A DNA stretch of 64,000 bases from Collinsella sp. WCA1-178-WT-3 (M1) (GTDB lineage Bacteria > Actinomycetota > Coriobacteriia > Coriobacteriales > Coriobacteriaceae): assembly GCF_009696325.1 (NCBI RefSeq), contig NZ_VUME01000003.1:124001-188000 (forward strand), given 5' to 3'. Shown in pieces: positions 44,112-52,639 of the stretch (its first letter is position 1; the number at the start of each line of letters is the position of its first letter). Made by a program: the position numbers and the translations under genes. Under the pieces are notes generated by a model. That model ran no database searches and was not told where the DNA came from. It was given only the letters and a program-made list of their open reading frames with translations.

Positions 44112-46316
44112 TTACTTGCGCTTGCCGCCGCCGTCACCGGGGCGACGGGAGCTGCCGCCGCGCTTGCCGCCACGGCTGTTGCCATAGCTGCCACGGTTAT
44201 CGCGACCGCCGGCACGGCCGCCACGGGAGCCGGCCTGGTTGCTGCCACGTCCGCCGCGATAGCCGCCGCGACGATCTTCGCGGGTATCGTCGTAGTTGCG
44301 CCAGTCATCGCGACGATCTCGACTGGCACGCGGGTCGCGACGATCGCGCGACTCGCCAGAACGGCCGGCGCCACTGCGGCCGCCATTGCCGCGAGCATCC
44401 TCGCGACGCTCACCGCCGCGGCCGCCGCGCTCTTCAAAGCGCTTGCCGCCACGGGACTCGCCGCCGCGGCCGCCGCGCTCGTCATCGCGACCGGAACGAC
44501 GACGGTCGCCCGCGCCGCGCTTGCCGCCGCGCGAGCCACGGCCCTCGTCCTCGCGCTCAACACGGCGTCGACCGCCGCGATCCTCGTCCTCGCGGCGACG
44601 GCGATGTGCCTCGCCCTGGAACTGCTTGGCACGGCGCTCGGCACGGTTGCCGCGCGGGGCCGGCTCGACGGCACCAGCACCGGCACGCTCCTCGGCAGCC
44701 ACCTCGCGGGCCACGCTCTCCACGGCCTCGTCCACGCGAGCCTGAACGCCCTCGCGCACGCGGGTCTTGCCGCCGCGCTTGGGACGGCTCGGGCGCTCGC
44801 TGTCGCCGCGACGCTCATCGCGACCGCGGTTGGAACGACCGGCCACATCGCCGTAATCGTCGCCGTTGCGCTTGCCGTCGCGACGCGCCTGCTCAAGCTT
44901 CTTCTTGCTCTTGGACTTACCGCGCTTGGTCTTCTTCTTCACCTTAAAGGCCGCAGGGTCGCGCTCGGGATCAACCGCGGGCGGATTGGGGCCCACGTGC
45001 AAGTCGCCGGCCTCGTAGATGTCGGCAGTCTTGTCCATGAGCTTCTCGATCTCGTAGAACTCATCCACGTCCTGCTCGGTCACAAACGTGATGGCCCAGC
45101 CCAGCTCGCCGGCGCGGCCCGTACGGCCAATACGGTGGATGTAGTCGGTCGGCTCGGCCGGCACGTCAAAGTTCACGACGTAGCGCACGTCGCTGATGTC
45201 GATGCCGCGGGCGAGCACGTCGGTTGCCACCAGCACGTCGACGGTACCGTCGCGGAAGGCCGAAAGTGCGCGCTCGCGCTGGGCCTGGCTGCGGTTGCCA
45301 TGAATCGCGGCAGCCTTGATGCCCTTGCGCTCCAGACGACGGCAGCAGCTGTCGGCACGGTGCTTGGTGCGCATAAAGACGATGGTGCGCTCCGGGCCTT
45401 CCTTTTTGAGGAACTCGGGCAGCAGGTTGTTCTTGGCCTCGATGGACACCGGGAACACAAACTGGTCGACGGTGTCGGCGGTCGACGTGGCGGGCGCGAT
45501 CTCCACGCGGGCCGGGTCGCTCACTAGGTCGGTGATCTCGCCCACGGCCTCCTCGTCGAGGGTCGCCGAGAACAGCAGCGTCTGGCGCTCGGCTGGCGTC
45601 TCGCGCACAATACGGCGAACGGCGGGCAAAAAGCCCATGTCGAGCATGCGGTCGGCTTCGTCGAGCACCAGCACCTTTACCTCGTCCAGGTGGCAAGCGC
45701 CCTGCTCGATCAGATCGACCAGACGGCCCGGCGTTGCGACCAGGATGTCGCAGCCGTACTTGAGGGCAGCGGTCTGCGGCTTGTAGCTCACGCCGCCCAC
45801 AACGGTCACGGCAACATGGCCGGTGACGTCGGCGATCTTGCTCGCGACCTCGTCGATTTGCTGGGCGAGCTCGCGCGTAGGGGTGATGACGAGCATCACG
45901 GGGCCGCGGCCGTTGCCCTCGGGCTTTTTAGCACCGCGACGACGGTTACGGCCGCCGCGCTCGCGCACAGGTTTGGGAGGAGCGATGTGCTCCAGGTTGT
46001 TCATGGTCGGCAGCAAAAAGGCGGCCGTCTTGCCGGTACCGGTCTGAGCGGCGGCAAGCAGGTCGCGGCCCTCGAGCACCACGGGGATCGAGCCGGCCTG
46101 CACGGGCGTCGGCGCCGCGTAACCCAGGTTCTCGATGGCACGAAGTATCTCGTCCGAAAGACCCAGCTCGTCAAAGGCGGGCAGGTTCTCGGTAGCGGAC
46201 TCGACGGTCTCGGCGGCGCTGGCCTCGTCGGCCGCATCGAAGGCAGCCTGGGCCATGGCCTCGCGGGTCTCGTCCAGGATCTCGGCGTCGGTGACGTCGG
46301 ATACAGAATTACGCAT
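44112..46316 (-). CDS. DEAD-box RNA helicase with RG-rich tail
   Basis: 734 residues. The core has the Q motif region (LGYAAPTPVQAGSIP), AAAQTGTGKTAAFLLP, PTRELAQQ, VLDEADRMLDMGF, FSATLD, ARGIDISDVRYV and HRIGRTGRAGE. The last 180 residues or so are a basic tail packed with RGG, RGE and GGR (RGGYRGGRGSNQAGSRGGR), as in CsdA/RhlE-type helicases that bind structured RNA in ribosome assembly and cold growth. The ATG at 46316 is preceded by AAGGA 11 nt away; longer in-frame starts are possible but unconserved in look. A leader of more than 150 nt is likely. Confidence 0.95.
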   Translation of the reverse strand: MRNSVSDVTDAEILDETREAMAQAAFDAADEASAAETVESATENLPAFDELGLSDEILRAIENLGYAAPTPVQAGSIPVVLEGRDLLAAAQTGTGKTAAFLLPTMNNLEHIAPPKPVRERGGRNRRRGAKKPEGNGRGPVMLVITPTRELAQQIDEVASKIADVTGHVAVTVVGGVSYKPQTAALKYGCDILVATPGRLVDLIEQGACHLDEVKVLVLDEADRMLDMGFLPAVRRIVRETPAERQTLLFSATLDEEAVGEITDLVSDPARVEIAPATSTADTVDQFVFPVSIEAKNNLLPEFLKKEGPERTIVFMRTKHRADSCCRRLERKGIKAAAIHGNRSQAQRERALSAFRDGTVDVLVATDVLARGIDISDVRYVVNFDVPAEPTDYIHRIGRTGRAGELGWAITFVTEQDVDEFYEIEKLMDKTADIYEAGDLHVGPNPPAVDPERDPAAFKVKKKTKRGKSKSKKKLEQARRDGKRNGDDYGDVAGRSNRGRDERRGDSERPSRPKRGGKTRVREGVQARVDEAVESVAREVAAEERAGAGAVEPAPRGNRAERRAKQFQGEAHRRRREDEDRGGRRRVEREDEGRGSRGGKRGAGDRRRSGRDDERGGRGGESRGGKRFEERGGRGGERREDARGNGGRSGAGRSGESRDRRDPRASRDRRDDWRNYDDTREDRRGGYRGGRGSNQAGSRGGRAGGRDNRGSYGNSRGGKRGGSSRRPGDGGGKRK

Positions 46317-46587
46317 ATGTTGTTGTTCCTTATCTGCACGCGCAAGGGGCACGGCATGCGGCCGCGCGGGCGTGCTTGGTAGTGCGCTAGTACATACAAA
46401 AAGGGTGCGCACAGAGAGGACGTTGCTCAGCACGCTGGCGATCGCTTTGGCAGCCATATCACGCGCCGTCCAGACGCAGCAGCTCTAAGCGATGGAGCAG
46501 ATTCGCCGCCGGTTAGTATACCCGTACTCCGTATGCCCCCACGTAAACCACAGATGACGGGGCGAGAGGAGCGGGTCTGGGCCAATT

Positions 46588-46804
46588 GTCTCAATCTGTA
46601 ACAGTTACGAGGCAAAACCAGGTCTACACGTTACGAATCGAGACAAACCAAAACCTCGCAAAACAACATCTCGATCTGTAACAGATAGAGGTCATTTTCC
46701 CTGCCAGATGTTACAGATCGAGATGTTAAGCAACCGCCGAATTGTTTGTCTCAATCTGTAACAGCAACTCGGCAAAAACGGAACTAGATGTTACAGATTG
46801 AGAC
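46588..46804. repeat. 57-bp palindrome array A (3 units)
   Basis: Units at 46588-46644, 46668-46724 and 46748-46804, all 57 bp, period exactly 80. Arms such as ATCTCGATCTGTAACA and TGTTACAGATCGAGAT are perfect inverted pairs in the second unit; the first unit is degenerate at its right arm and inverted in polarity. It lies between the divergent DEAD-box and copA genes. The rest of the gap 46317-46953 shows only the copA operator region. Confidence 0.95.
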
Positions 46805-46874
46805 GAAGGGCGAGGATGGTGCGCTAACTTGGCAGTCGACCCCCGTATCGGAATGTCATACATTTCAACTTTTG

Positions 46875-46906
46875 CCATACACCCCCAGGGGGTATGGGTG
46901 TATAGT
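46875..46906 (+). promoter_or_regulatory. CsoR-type operator and copA promoter
   Basis: CCATACACCCCC-A-GGGGGTATGG (46875-46897) is a nearly perfect G-tract palindrome like known CsoR sites, and ATACACCC/GGGTGTAT (46877-46903) form a second dyad. TATAGT (46901-46906) overlaps its right edge as a -10, so a bound repressor would block transcription. Confidence 0.75.
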
Positions 46907-46953
46907 ATCGAGAGGTTAACAATTCCAACACCGAACCACAGAAAGGAGAGGCC

Positions 46954-49296
46954 ATGGCTCAAGATAAGTTCGACGTAGGCGGCATGACATGCGCCGCCTG
47001 CCAGGCGCACGTGGACCGTGCCGTGAGCAAGCTCGACGGCGTCCAAAGCGTCGCGGTCAACCTACTCGCCGGTTCCATGATGGTCGACTACGACCCCGCG
47101 CAGGTCTCCCCCGACGATATCTGCACCGCCGTCGACCGCGCGGGCTACTCGGCCTCACCCGTCAGCACGGGCACCGGTGCCGCCGGCTCAAACGGCAGCG
47201 CGCAAGCCAGGTCCGGCGCCGCCCATATGGAGTCGCCCACCAAAAAGCTGGAGGCCGCCGCCTCTGCCATGCGCACCCGCCTCATCGTCTCGATTGTCTT
47301 CCTCATCCCACTGTTCTACATAGGCATGGGACACATGCTCGGCTGGCCGCTGCCCGGCATTTTCACCGACCATATCCACAGCATGACGCTCGCCCTCACC
47401 GAGCTCGTCCTGCTCATCCCCATCGTCTACGTCAACGACGCATACTTTACCAACGGGTTTAAATCGCTCGCGCACGGCGCACCCACCATGGATGCCCTCA
47501 TCGCCGTGGGCGCCACCGCTTCCATTGCCTGGTCGCTCTACGCCATGTTCATCATGGCCGACCAGCTGGCCACGGGGCAGGTGCACGAGGCCATGATGAC
47601 AGGCATGGACAATCTGTATTTTGAGAGCGCGGGCACGATTCTGTCGCTCGTCACCGTGGGCAAATACCTCGAGACGCGCAGCAAGTCCAAGACCGGCGGC
47701 GCCATCGAGGCGCTCATCGACCTGGCGCCTAAAACCGCGACCGTCGTTGCCGACGACGGTACCGAAACCACCGTCGACGTCGACAGCATCCTTCCCGGCC
47801 AGGTCCTGCGCCTGCGCCCCGGCGAGTCAATCCCCGTCGACGGCGTGGTGCTCGAGGGTAGCTCGGCCGTGGACGAGAGTGCGCTCACCGGCGAGTCAAT
47901 CCCCGTGGAAAAGACCGCCGGCGACACCGTCAACGCCGCCACCGTCAACCGCGCCGGCTCGTTTACCTTCCGCGCCACGCGGGTTGGTGCCGAGACATCA
48001 CTCGCCAAGATCATCCAGCTCGTCGAGGACGCCAACGCCACCAAGGCGCCCATCGCCCGCATGGCCGACAAGGTCGCCGGCGTGTTCGTGCCCGTGGTGT
48101 TCGTGATCTCGGCCGTGACCTTTGCGGTGTGGATGGCACTGACCGGCAGCATAAACGAGGCGCTCACCTCCGCCGTGGCCGTGCTGGTGATCAGTTGTCC
48201 CTGCGCGCTCGGCCTAGCCACGCCCGTCGCCATTATGGTAGGCACCGGCAAGGGCGCCGAGATGGGCATTCTGTTTAAGAGCGCCGAGGCGCTGGAGAAC
48301 CTGCGCAGCGTGGGTACCGTAGTGCTCGATAAGACGGGTACGGTCACCCGCGGCAAACCTGCCGTGACCGATATCGTGGTAGCAACGCGCGCAGACGGCT
48401 CGCCCGCCATGAGTGAAAAGGCGTTACTGAAGCTCGCTGCCGCGCTGGAGCGCTCGAGCGAGCATCCGCTGGCCGAGGCGATTATGACCGAGTGCGAGGC
48501 GCGCGGAATCGTGGCGCGCATGGTCGAGGACTTTGCCGCCGTGCCTGGACGAGGCGTTACGGCGCGCGAGGGACAAAACGCCATCGCTGCCGGTAACGTT
48601 CGCCTGATGAACGAGCTGGGCGCGGAGGTGCCCGCCGGTCTTGCCGAGCAGTTCGCCGCCGAGGGCAAGACACCGTTGTTCTTTGCCAAGAACGGCGAGC
48701 TTGTCGGCACCATTGCCGTAGCTGACGAGGTCAAGGAGACGAGCGCTGAGGCCATCGCTGCGATGCGTTCGCTCGGCGTCGACGTGCACATGCTCACCGG
48801 CGACAACCGCGTCACTGCCGAAGCAATCGCCCGCTGCGTAGGACTGAGCAGCAAGCAGGTCATTGCCGACGTGCTTCCCGCCGACAAGGAACGCCACGTG
48901 CGCGAACTGCAGGATGCGGGCGGCAAGGTCGCCATGGTGGGCGACGGCATCAACGACTCTCCTGCCCTGGCGCGCGCCGACGTGGGCCTTGCTATCGGCA
49001 CCGGCGCCGACATCGCCAAGGAAGGGGCAGATGTGGTACTCATGCGCAGCGACCTCATGGACGTCGCCCGCGCTATCGAGCTTTCGCGCGCCACGATTCG
49101 CAACATCAAGCAAGACCTGTTCTGGGCGCTGTTCTACAACGGCATCGGCATTCCGCTCGCTGCGGGCGTGTTCTTCCCCCTCACCGGCTGGCAGCTCTCG
49201 CCGATGTTTGGCGCCGCAGCGATGAGCCTGTCGAGCGTGTGCGTCGTGTCCAATGCTCTGCGCCTGAAATCCTTTAAGCCTAAAGTGGCAAAATAG
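46954..49296 (+). CDS. copA: Copper-exporting P1B-type ATPase
   Basis: 780-residue membrane pump that expels Cu(I). One N-terminal heavy-metal domain ([13 protein letters not shown]13/C16) precedes eight membrane helices. The ion-binding CPC motif is [12 protein letters not shown]; the phosphorylation site is [10 protein letters not shown]; the TGES-type actuator motif is [11 protein letters not shown]; the ATP hinge is [11 protein letters not shown]. The final helices carry FYNGIG and MSLSS, as in Cu(I) pumps. CAGAAAGGAGAGGCC precedes the ATG. It leads an operon with copZ and csoR under a CsoR-like operator. Confidence 0.97.
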   Translation: MAQDKFDVGGMTCAACQAHVDRAVSKLDGVQSVAVNLLAGSMMVDYDPAQVSPDDICTAVDRAGYSASPVSTGTGAAGSNGSAQARSGAAHMESPTKKLEAAASAMRTRLIVSIVFLIPLFYIGMGHMLGWPLPGIFTDHIHSMTLALTELVLLIPIVYVNDAYFTNGFKSLAHGAPTMDALIAVGATASIAWSLYAMFIMADQLATGQVHEAMMTGMDNLYFESAGTILSLVTVGKYLETRSKSKTGGAIEALIDLAPKTATVVADDGTETTVDVDSILPGQVLRLRPGESIPVDGVVLEGSSAVDESALTGESIPVEKTAGDTVNAATVNRAGSFTFRATRVGAETSLAKIIQLVEDANATKAPIARMADKVAGVFVPVVFVISAVTFAVWMALTGSINEALTSAVAVLVISCPCALGLATPVAIMVGTGKGAEMGILFKSAEALENLRSVGTVVLDKTGTVTRGKPAVTDIVVATRADGSPAMSEKALLKLAAALERSSEHPLAEAIMTECEARGIVARMVEDFAAVPGRGVTAREGQNAIAAGNVRLMNELGAEVPAGLAEQFAAEGKTPLFFAKNGELVGTIAVADEVKETSAEAIAAMRSLGVDVHMLTGDNRVTAEAIARCVGLSSKQVIADVLPADKERHVRELQDAGGKVAMVGDGINDSPALARADVGLAIGTGADIAKEGADVVLMRSDLMDVARAIELSRATIRNIKQDLFWALFYNGIGIPLAAGVFFPLTGWQLSPMFGAAAMSLSSVCVVSNALRLKSFKPKVAK

Positions 49297-49322
49297 GCTC
49301 ACCATTACGTCCATTTAGAACG

Positions 49323-49421
49323 GGTTTTCCAGGTGCCCGAGATTGACCTGAAAGAGGAACGACGCGTACTTTGGTACGCGAGCGACGGCTTGAAGGTCAA
49401 GGTCGGGTGCCTGGGAAAGCC
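49323..49421. other. Large branched hairpin between copA and copZ
   Basis: The outer arms 49323-49349 and 49394-49421 pair over about 27 bp with a few mismatches (GGTTTTCC.AGGTGCCCGAG against CTCGGGTGCCTGGGAAAGCC-like sequence). Inside is a perfect hairpin CGCGTAC-TTTG-GTACGCG (49363-49380). No T tract follows, so it is not a plain terminator; it could tune copZ expression or be a repetitive element. Confidence 0.6.
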
Positions 49422-49443
49422 AACATAACAGAGAGGAATACCC

Positions 49444-49665
49444 ATGCGTTACACAATTAAGACTTCCGGCCTTATGTGTGGCCACTGCGACGCTACCGTC
49501 GAGACGGCACTGCTCAACGTTGCCGGCGTGACCGACGCCGATGCCGATCACGAGACTCAGACGGTACAGGTGGAGTGCGCCGACACCGTGGCCGCTGAGC
49601 AGCTCGCTGCCGCCGTCGAGAGCGCCGGCGAGAAGTTCCACGCCCTGTCCGTGACCGCAGCCTAG
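49444..49665 (+). CDS. copZ: Copper chaperone CopZ-like
   Basis: 73-residue heavy-metal-associated domain. The metal site is GLMCGHCDATVE with C12 and C15; the beta-alpha-beta-beta-alpha-beta outline is complete. Such proteins carry Cu(I) to CopA or to the CsoR repressor. CAGAGAGGAATACCC precedes the ATG. It is the second gene of the copper operon, 147 nt after copA across a structured gap. Confidence 0.93.
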   Translation: MRYTIKTSGLMCGHCDATVETALLNVAGVTDADADHETQTVQVECADTVAAEQLAAAVESAGEKFHALSVTAA

Positions 49666-49713
49666 CTGCTACCAGAAGCATTCGACCCCATCGACCAGAA
49701 ACGAGGACCCGCC

Positions 49714-49986
49714 ATGATGGCAGACCACAAATCGGTGAACCGTATGCTCAAGACGGCGCGCGGCCAGATCGACGGCATCCTGCGGATGGTCGAGGAGGAC
49801 CGCTACTGCGTCGATATTTCCACGCAGCTCATGGCCACACAGGCACTCCTCGCGCGCATTAACGCCGACGTGCTCAAGGCGCATATCGAGGGCTGCGTGA
49901 CTTCGGCAATCGAATCGGGCGACGAAGACCTCAAAGCCGCGAAGCTCGCCGAGATCGAACGCGTCGTCGACAAGCTCTCTAAGTAA
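49714..49986 (+). CDS. csoR: Copper-sensing repressor CsoR
   Basis: 90 residues, all helical, DUF156 family. The Cu(I) ligands are C32 (RYCVDIS), H57 and C61 (KAHIEGC), the C-H-C set of copper CsoRs. It has the usual basic first helix (NRMLKTARGQIDGILRMV). With copper bound it leaves its operator, here the palindrome before copA. GAGGACCCGCC precedes the two adjacent ATG codons. It is the last gene of copA-copZ-csoR. Confidence 0.95.
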   Translation: MMADHKSVNRMLKTARGQIDGILRMVEEDRYCVDISTQLMATQALLARINADVLKAHIEGCVTSAIESGDEDLKAAKLAEIERVVDKLSK

Positions 49987-49996
49987 TCGGCGCATT

Positions 49997-50077
49997 GGGG
50001 ACAGACCACTTTGCACCGTCTTGATGTTCCGAGGACGGGTATGTTTGCACCACATTGGTGCAGATTAACCTGTCCCC
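49997..50077. repeat. Palindromic element with GCACCACATTGGTGC core, copy 2
   Basis: GGGGACAG (49997-50004) and CTGTCCCC (50070-50077) are the ends; the inner TTTGCACCACATTGGTGCA (50044-50062) matches the core of the element at 30391. It follows csoR. Confidence 0.75.
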
Positions 50078-50132
50078 CTTGCTCTAAATCGGGTATAAAG
50101 GCGTGCGGCATATCGAATGAAAGGCAATTTGC

Positions 50133-50606
50133 ATGAATGACTTTATGAAGGGCCGCAATGGCGCCGACGAGCTCACCATCGTGATGGGTTTTACCGGCAT
50201 CGTCATCGCGATGATCGGATCGATGGCCCGCGTCCAGTGGCTCAGTTGGATCGCCATCGCCGTCATCGTGATCGGCGTACTGCGCGGCCTGTCCAAAAAC
50301 ATCGACGCACGTCGCAAGGAGAACGAGGCCTTTGTCGCCGGCTCGGCTAAGGTCCCCGGCTTGGGCAAGTTTGTCGCCAGCTTGGGTGGCGGCGCTGCAG
50401 CGGCCAGCACCTCACGCGCGGCCGGCACCAGTAAGGAAGACTTTGAGCGTGCCAAGCGCACGGCCAAGAAGATGTGGAAGGGTCGCAAGACCACGGCATA
50501 CCTCAAGTGCCCCAACTGCGGCCAGATGCTCTCCGTTCCCAAGGGCAAAGGCAAAATCCGCGTCACCTGCCCCAAGTGCCACGCCAAGATGGAGACGCGC
50601 TCGTAG
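50133..50606 (+). CDS. Small membrane protein with C-terminal zinc ribbon
   Basis: 157 residues, function unknown. Two hydrophobic segments (ELTIVMGFTGIVIAMIGSMA and WLSWIAIAVIVIGVLRGL) are followed by a basic, Ala/Gly-rich linker and a zinc ribbon CPNCGQMLSVPKGKGKIRVTCPKC at about residues 129-152, which faces the cytoplasm if the two helices form a hairpin. GAAAGGCAATTTGC precedes the ATG. A strong bidirectional terminator follows. Confidence 0.85.
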   Translation: MNDFMKGRNGADELTIVMGFTGIVIAMIGSMARVQWLSWIAIAVIVIGVLRGLSKNIDARRKENEAFVAGSAKVPGLGKFVASLGGGAAAASTSRAAGTSKEDFERAKRTAKKMWKGRKTTAYLKCPNCGQMLSVPKGKGKIRVTCPKCHAKMETRS

Positions 50607-50625
50607 CCGCCATACCGCAGGACAA

Positions 50626-50666
50626 AATAAAAGCCGAGGTCTCGCACTGGGACCTCGGCTTTTTTG
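50626..50666. terminator. Bidirectional terminator between convergent genes
   Basis: AAGCCGAGGTC (50631-50641) and GACCTCGGCTT (50651-50661) form a perfect 11-bp stem with a T tract on the right and an A tract on the left. Confidence 0.9.
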
Positions 50667-50696
50667 AATGCGACAAAGGGCCCGCCCCCGTCACAC

Positions 50697-52067
50697 CTAC
50701 GCCACGCCGTCGCGGGCAAGCTCCTCGGCAAGCGCCTCGGCTGGCATGGCCATAATCGTGTCGAGCTCGGCGTCCACCTCGGGAATACGCCTCACCTTGA
50801 GTTTGCGCACCAGATCGCCACGACACATCACATGCATCGGCTCGCGCAGAGCACACAGGTCATCGAGCGGGTTCTCGCGCGTCACCAGGATATCGGCAGC
50901 CTTGCCGCACTCGATCGCACCGGTCTCGCCGCCCAGCCCCAGCAGCTCAGCATTGACCTGCGTAGCCGTATGCAGCGCAAACGCATTGCTCACGCCCACG
51001 TACTTGGCAAAATAGGCCACCTCGCGCCACATGTCGTACTGGGTCACGAACGGGCAGCTCGAATCCGTACCCAAACCTACCTTGATACCGGCTTCCAGCG
51101 CCGCACGAGCGCTCTCGATAATGCCCGAGCACACGATATCGCCGTTCTTCTTTTGCGTTTCGGTCGAATGAGTCTTTTCCGGATCGAGCAGCACAAACGG
51201 CAGTGCGGGGCTGATCGTGCAGGTCACACTCGGCGCACGCCCCTCGAGCTGAGTTCCCGCGGCGCCGCGGTACAGCTCCAGGATCTCGGGCGTCAACGGA
51301 GCGCCGTGCTCGATCGTATCGACGCCGGCCTCGAGCGCGGCCTTCACGCCCTCGATGCTCTCGACATGAGCCATAACCGGAAGGCCCATATCGTGCGCTG
51401 CCTTGCACGCCGCCGCGGCAACCTCCACCGGCATACGCAGCACGCCCGGCTCGCCCACCTCGGTCGCATCGAACACACCGCCCGTTACGAACAGTTTAAT
51501 GACGTCGGCACCGCGCGCATACAGGTCGTGCACCTGTTCGGCCGCCTCGGAGGGACTGTTGGCCACCTGCGCGAACAAGCCCGCGCCGTGGCCACCCGGC
51601 ACCGTAACGCCCGTTCCCGGCGCCACCAGGCGAGGACCCTGATACTTGCCGGCATCGATGGCATCGCGCACGGCCAGATCGGCAAACAGCGGGTCTCCCG
51701 CGCCGCGCACCGTGGTCACGCCGCTTGCCAGCTGCTGTTGGGCGCTGCCCTTAAGAATATGGCGCACGATAGCGCGCCCCACGGGATTATCGAGCTTCTT
51801 CATCAGCGCGCCCGCATCGCCCGCCGAAACCGGCTTGCCCGAGCCGCACAGATGCACATGCATATTGATGAGGCCCGGCATGAGATACGCCCCGGCCAGG
51901 TCGAGGACCTCGGCACCTGCAGGCGCCTGCGCAACAGCGCTCGGCCCCATCCACGTGATGACACCGCGCTCAACGGCCACGGCCATGTCGGGCTGCGGCT
52001 CCATATGCTCCGAACCATCCAGGACGGTCGCATTGATAAACAACGTGGAACGATCGGCAGACGCCAT
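50697..52067 (-). CDS. Metal-dependent amidohydrolase
   Basis: 456 residues, amidohydrolase superfamily. The metal site is visible as INMHVHLCG (HxH), a carboxylatable lysine in DVIKLFVTGG, histidines in VMAHVES and TIEHGAP, and the aspartate of GLGTDSSCP. This is the arrangement of binuclear enzymes like imidazolonepropionase-type or prolidase-type amidohydrolases (Xaa-Pro/aryl-dialkyl hydrolases); the substrate cannot be told from the sequence. The ATG at 52067 follows GGAGGAGCTCGAT, better than an upstream start at 52100. It has its own terminator. Confidence 0.88.
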   Translation of the reverse strand: MASADRSTLFINATVLDGSEHMEPQPDMAVAVERGVITWMGPSAVAQAPAGAEVLDLAGAYLMPGLINMHVHLCGSGKPVSAGDAGALMKKLDNPVGRAIVRHILKGSAQQQLASGVTTVRGAGDPLFADLAVRDAIDAGKYQGPRLVAPGTGVTVPGGHGAGLFAQVANSPSEAAEQVHDLYARGADVIKLFVTGGVFDATEVGEPGVLRMPVEVAAAACKAAHDMGLPVMAHVESIEGVKAALEAGVDTIEHGAPLTPEILELYRGAAGTQLEGRAPSVTCTISPALPFVLLDPEKTHSTETQKKNGDIVCSGIIESARAALEAGIKVGLGTDSSCPFVTQYDMWREVAYFAKYVGVSNAFALHTATQVNAELLGLGGETGAIECGKAADILVTRENPLDDLCALREPMHVMCRGDLVRKLKVRRIPEVDAELDTIMAMPAEALAEELARDGVA

Positions 52068-52219
52068 ATCGAGCTCCTCCCTCACGATTAACTTGAACAT
52101 TTGTCCATTATCACCTAATGCAGCAAACTAAAGTCGAATATATCGGTTAACGGAGGGACGAGAGAGATGTGAGGGCAAACGGAGACAGCAGGGCAATGCT
52201 CCAGCCGTTCCAGCAAAAC

Positions 52220-52598
52220 GTCTTGATTTGTAACAGGTAGACCAGGTTTTAGCAGCCAGATGTTACAGATCGAGATCTTTCGGCACCGCGGCCAACCTTT
52301 GTCTCAATCTGTAACAGTTGGGTCGAATTTTGACCGCTAGATGTTACAGATCGAGATCTTTCGGCACCGCGTCCAGCCTTTGTCTCAATCTGTAACAGTT
52401 GGGTCGAATTTTGGCCGTTAGATGTTACAGATCGAGATATTCTCCAGCCCTTTCATCAAACATCTAAATCTGTAACATGTAGACAGGTTTTCGGCCTCTA
52501 GATGTTACAGATTTAGATCTTTTAGCGGCAGCCAACCTTCTGTCTCGATCTGTAACAGTTACGAGGCCAAACGGCCCCTTGTTGTTACAGATCGAGAC
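52220..52598. repeat. 57-bp palindrome array B (5 units)
   Basis: Units at 52220-52276, 52301-52357, 52382-52438, 52462-52518 and 52542-52598, all 57 bp, period 80-81. The second and third are near-identical and share the spacer CTTTCGGCACCGCG.CCA. The fourth uses TCTAAATC paired with GATTTAGA, a compensated change. The fifth is inverted in polarity. It follows the nuclease gene stop by 41 nt; the rest of 52068-52639 shows nothing else. Confidence 0.95.
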
Positions 52599-52639
52599 AA
52601 ACTCGTCCGGAACAACCACATCCGCGTTAGTCGTATCCC

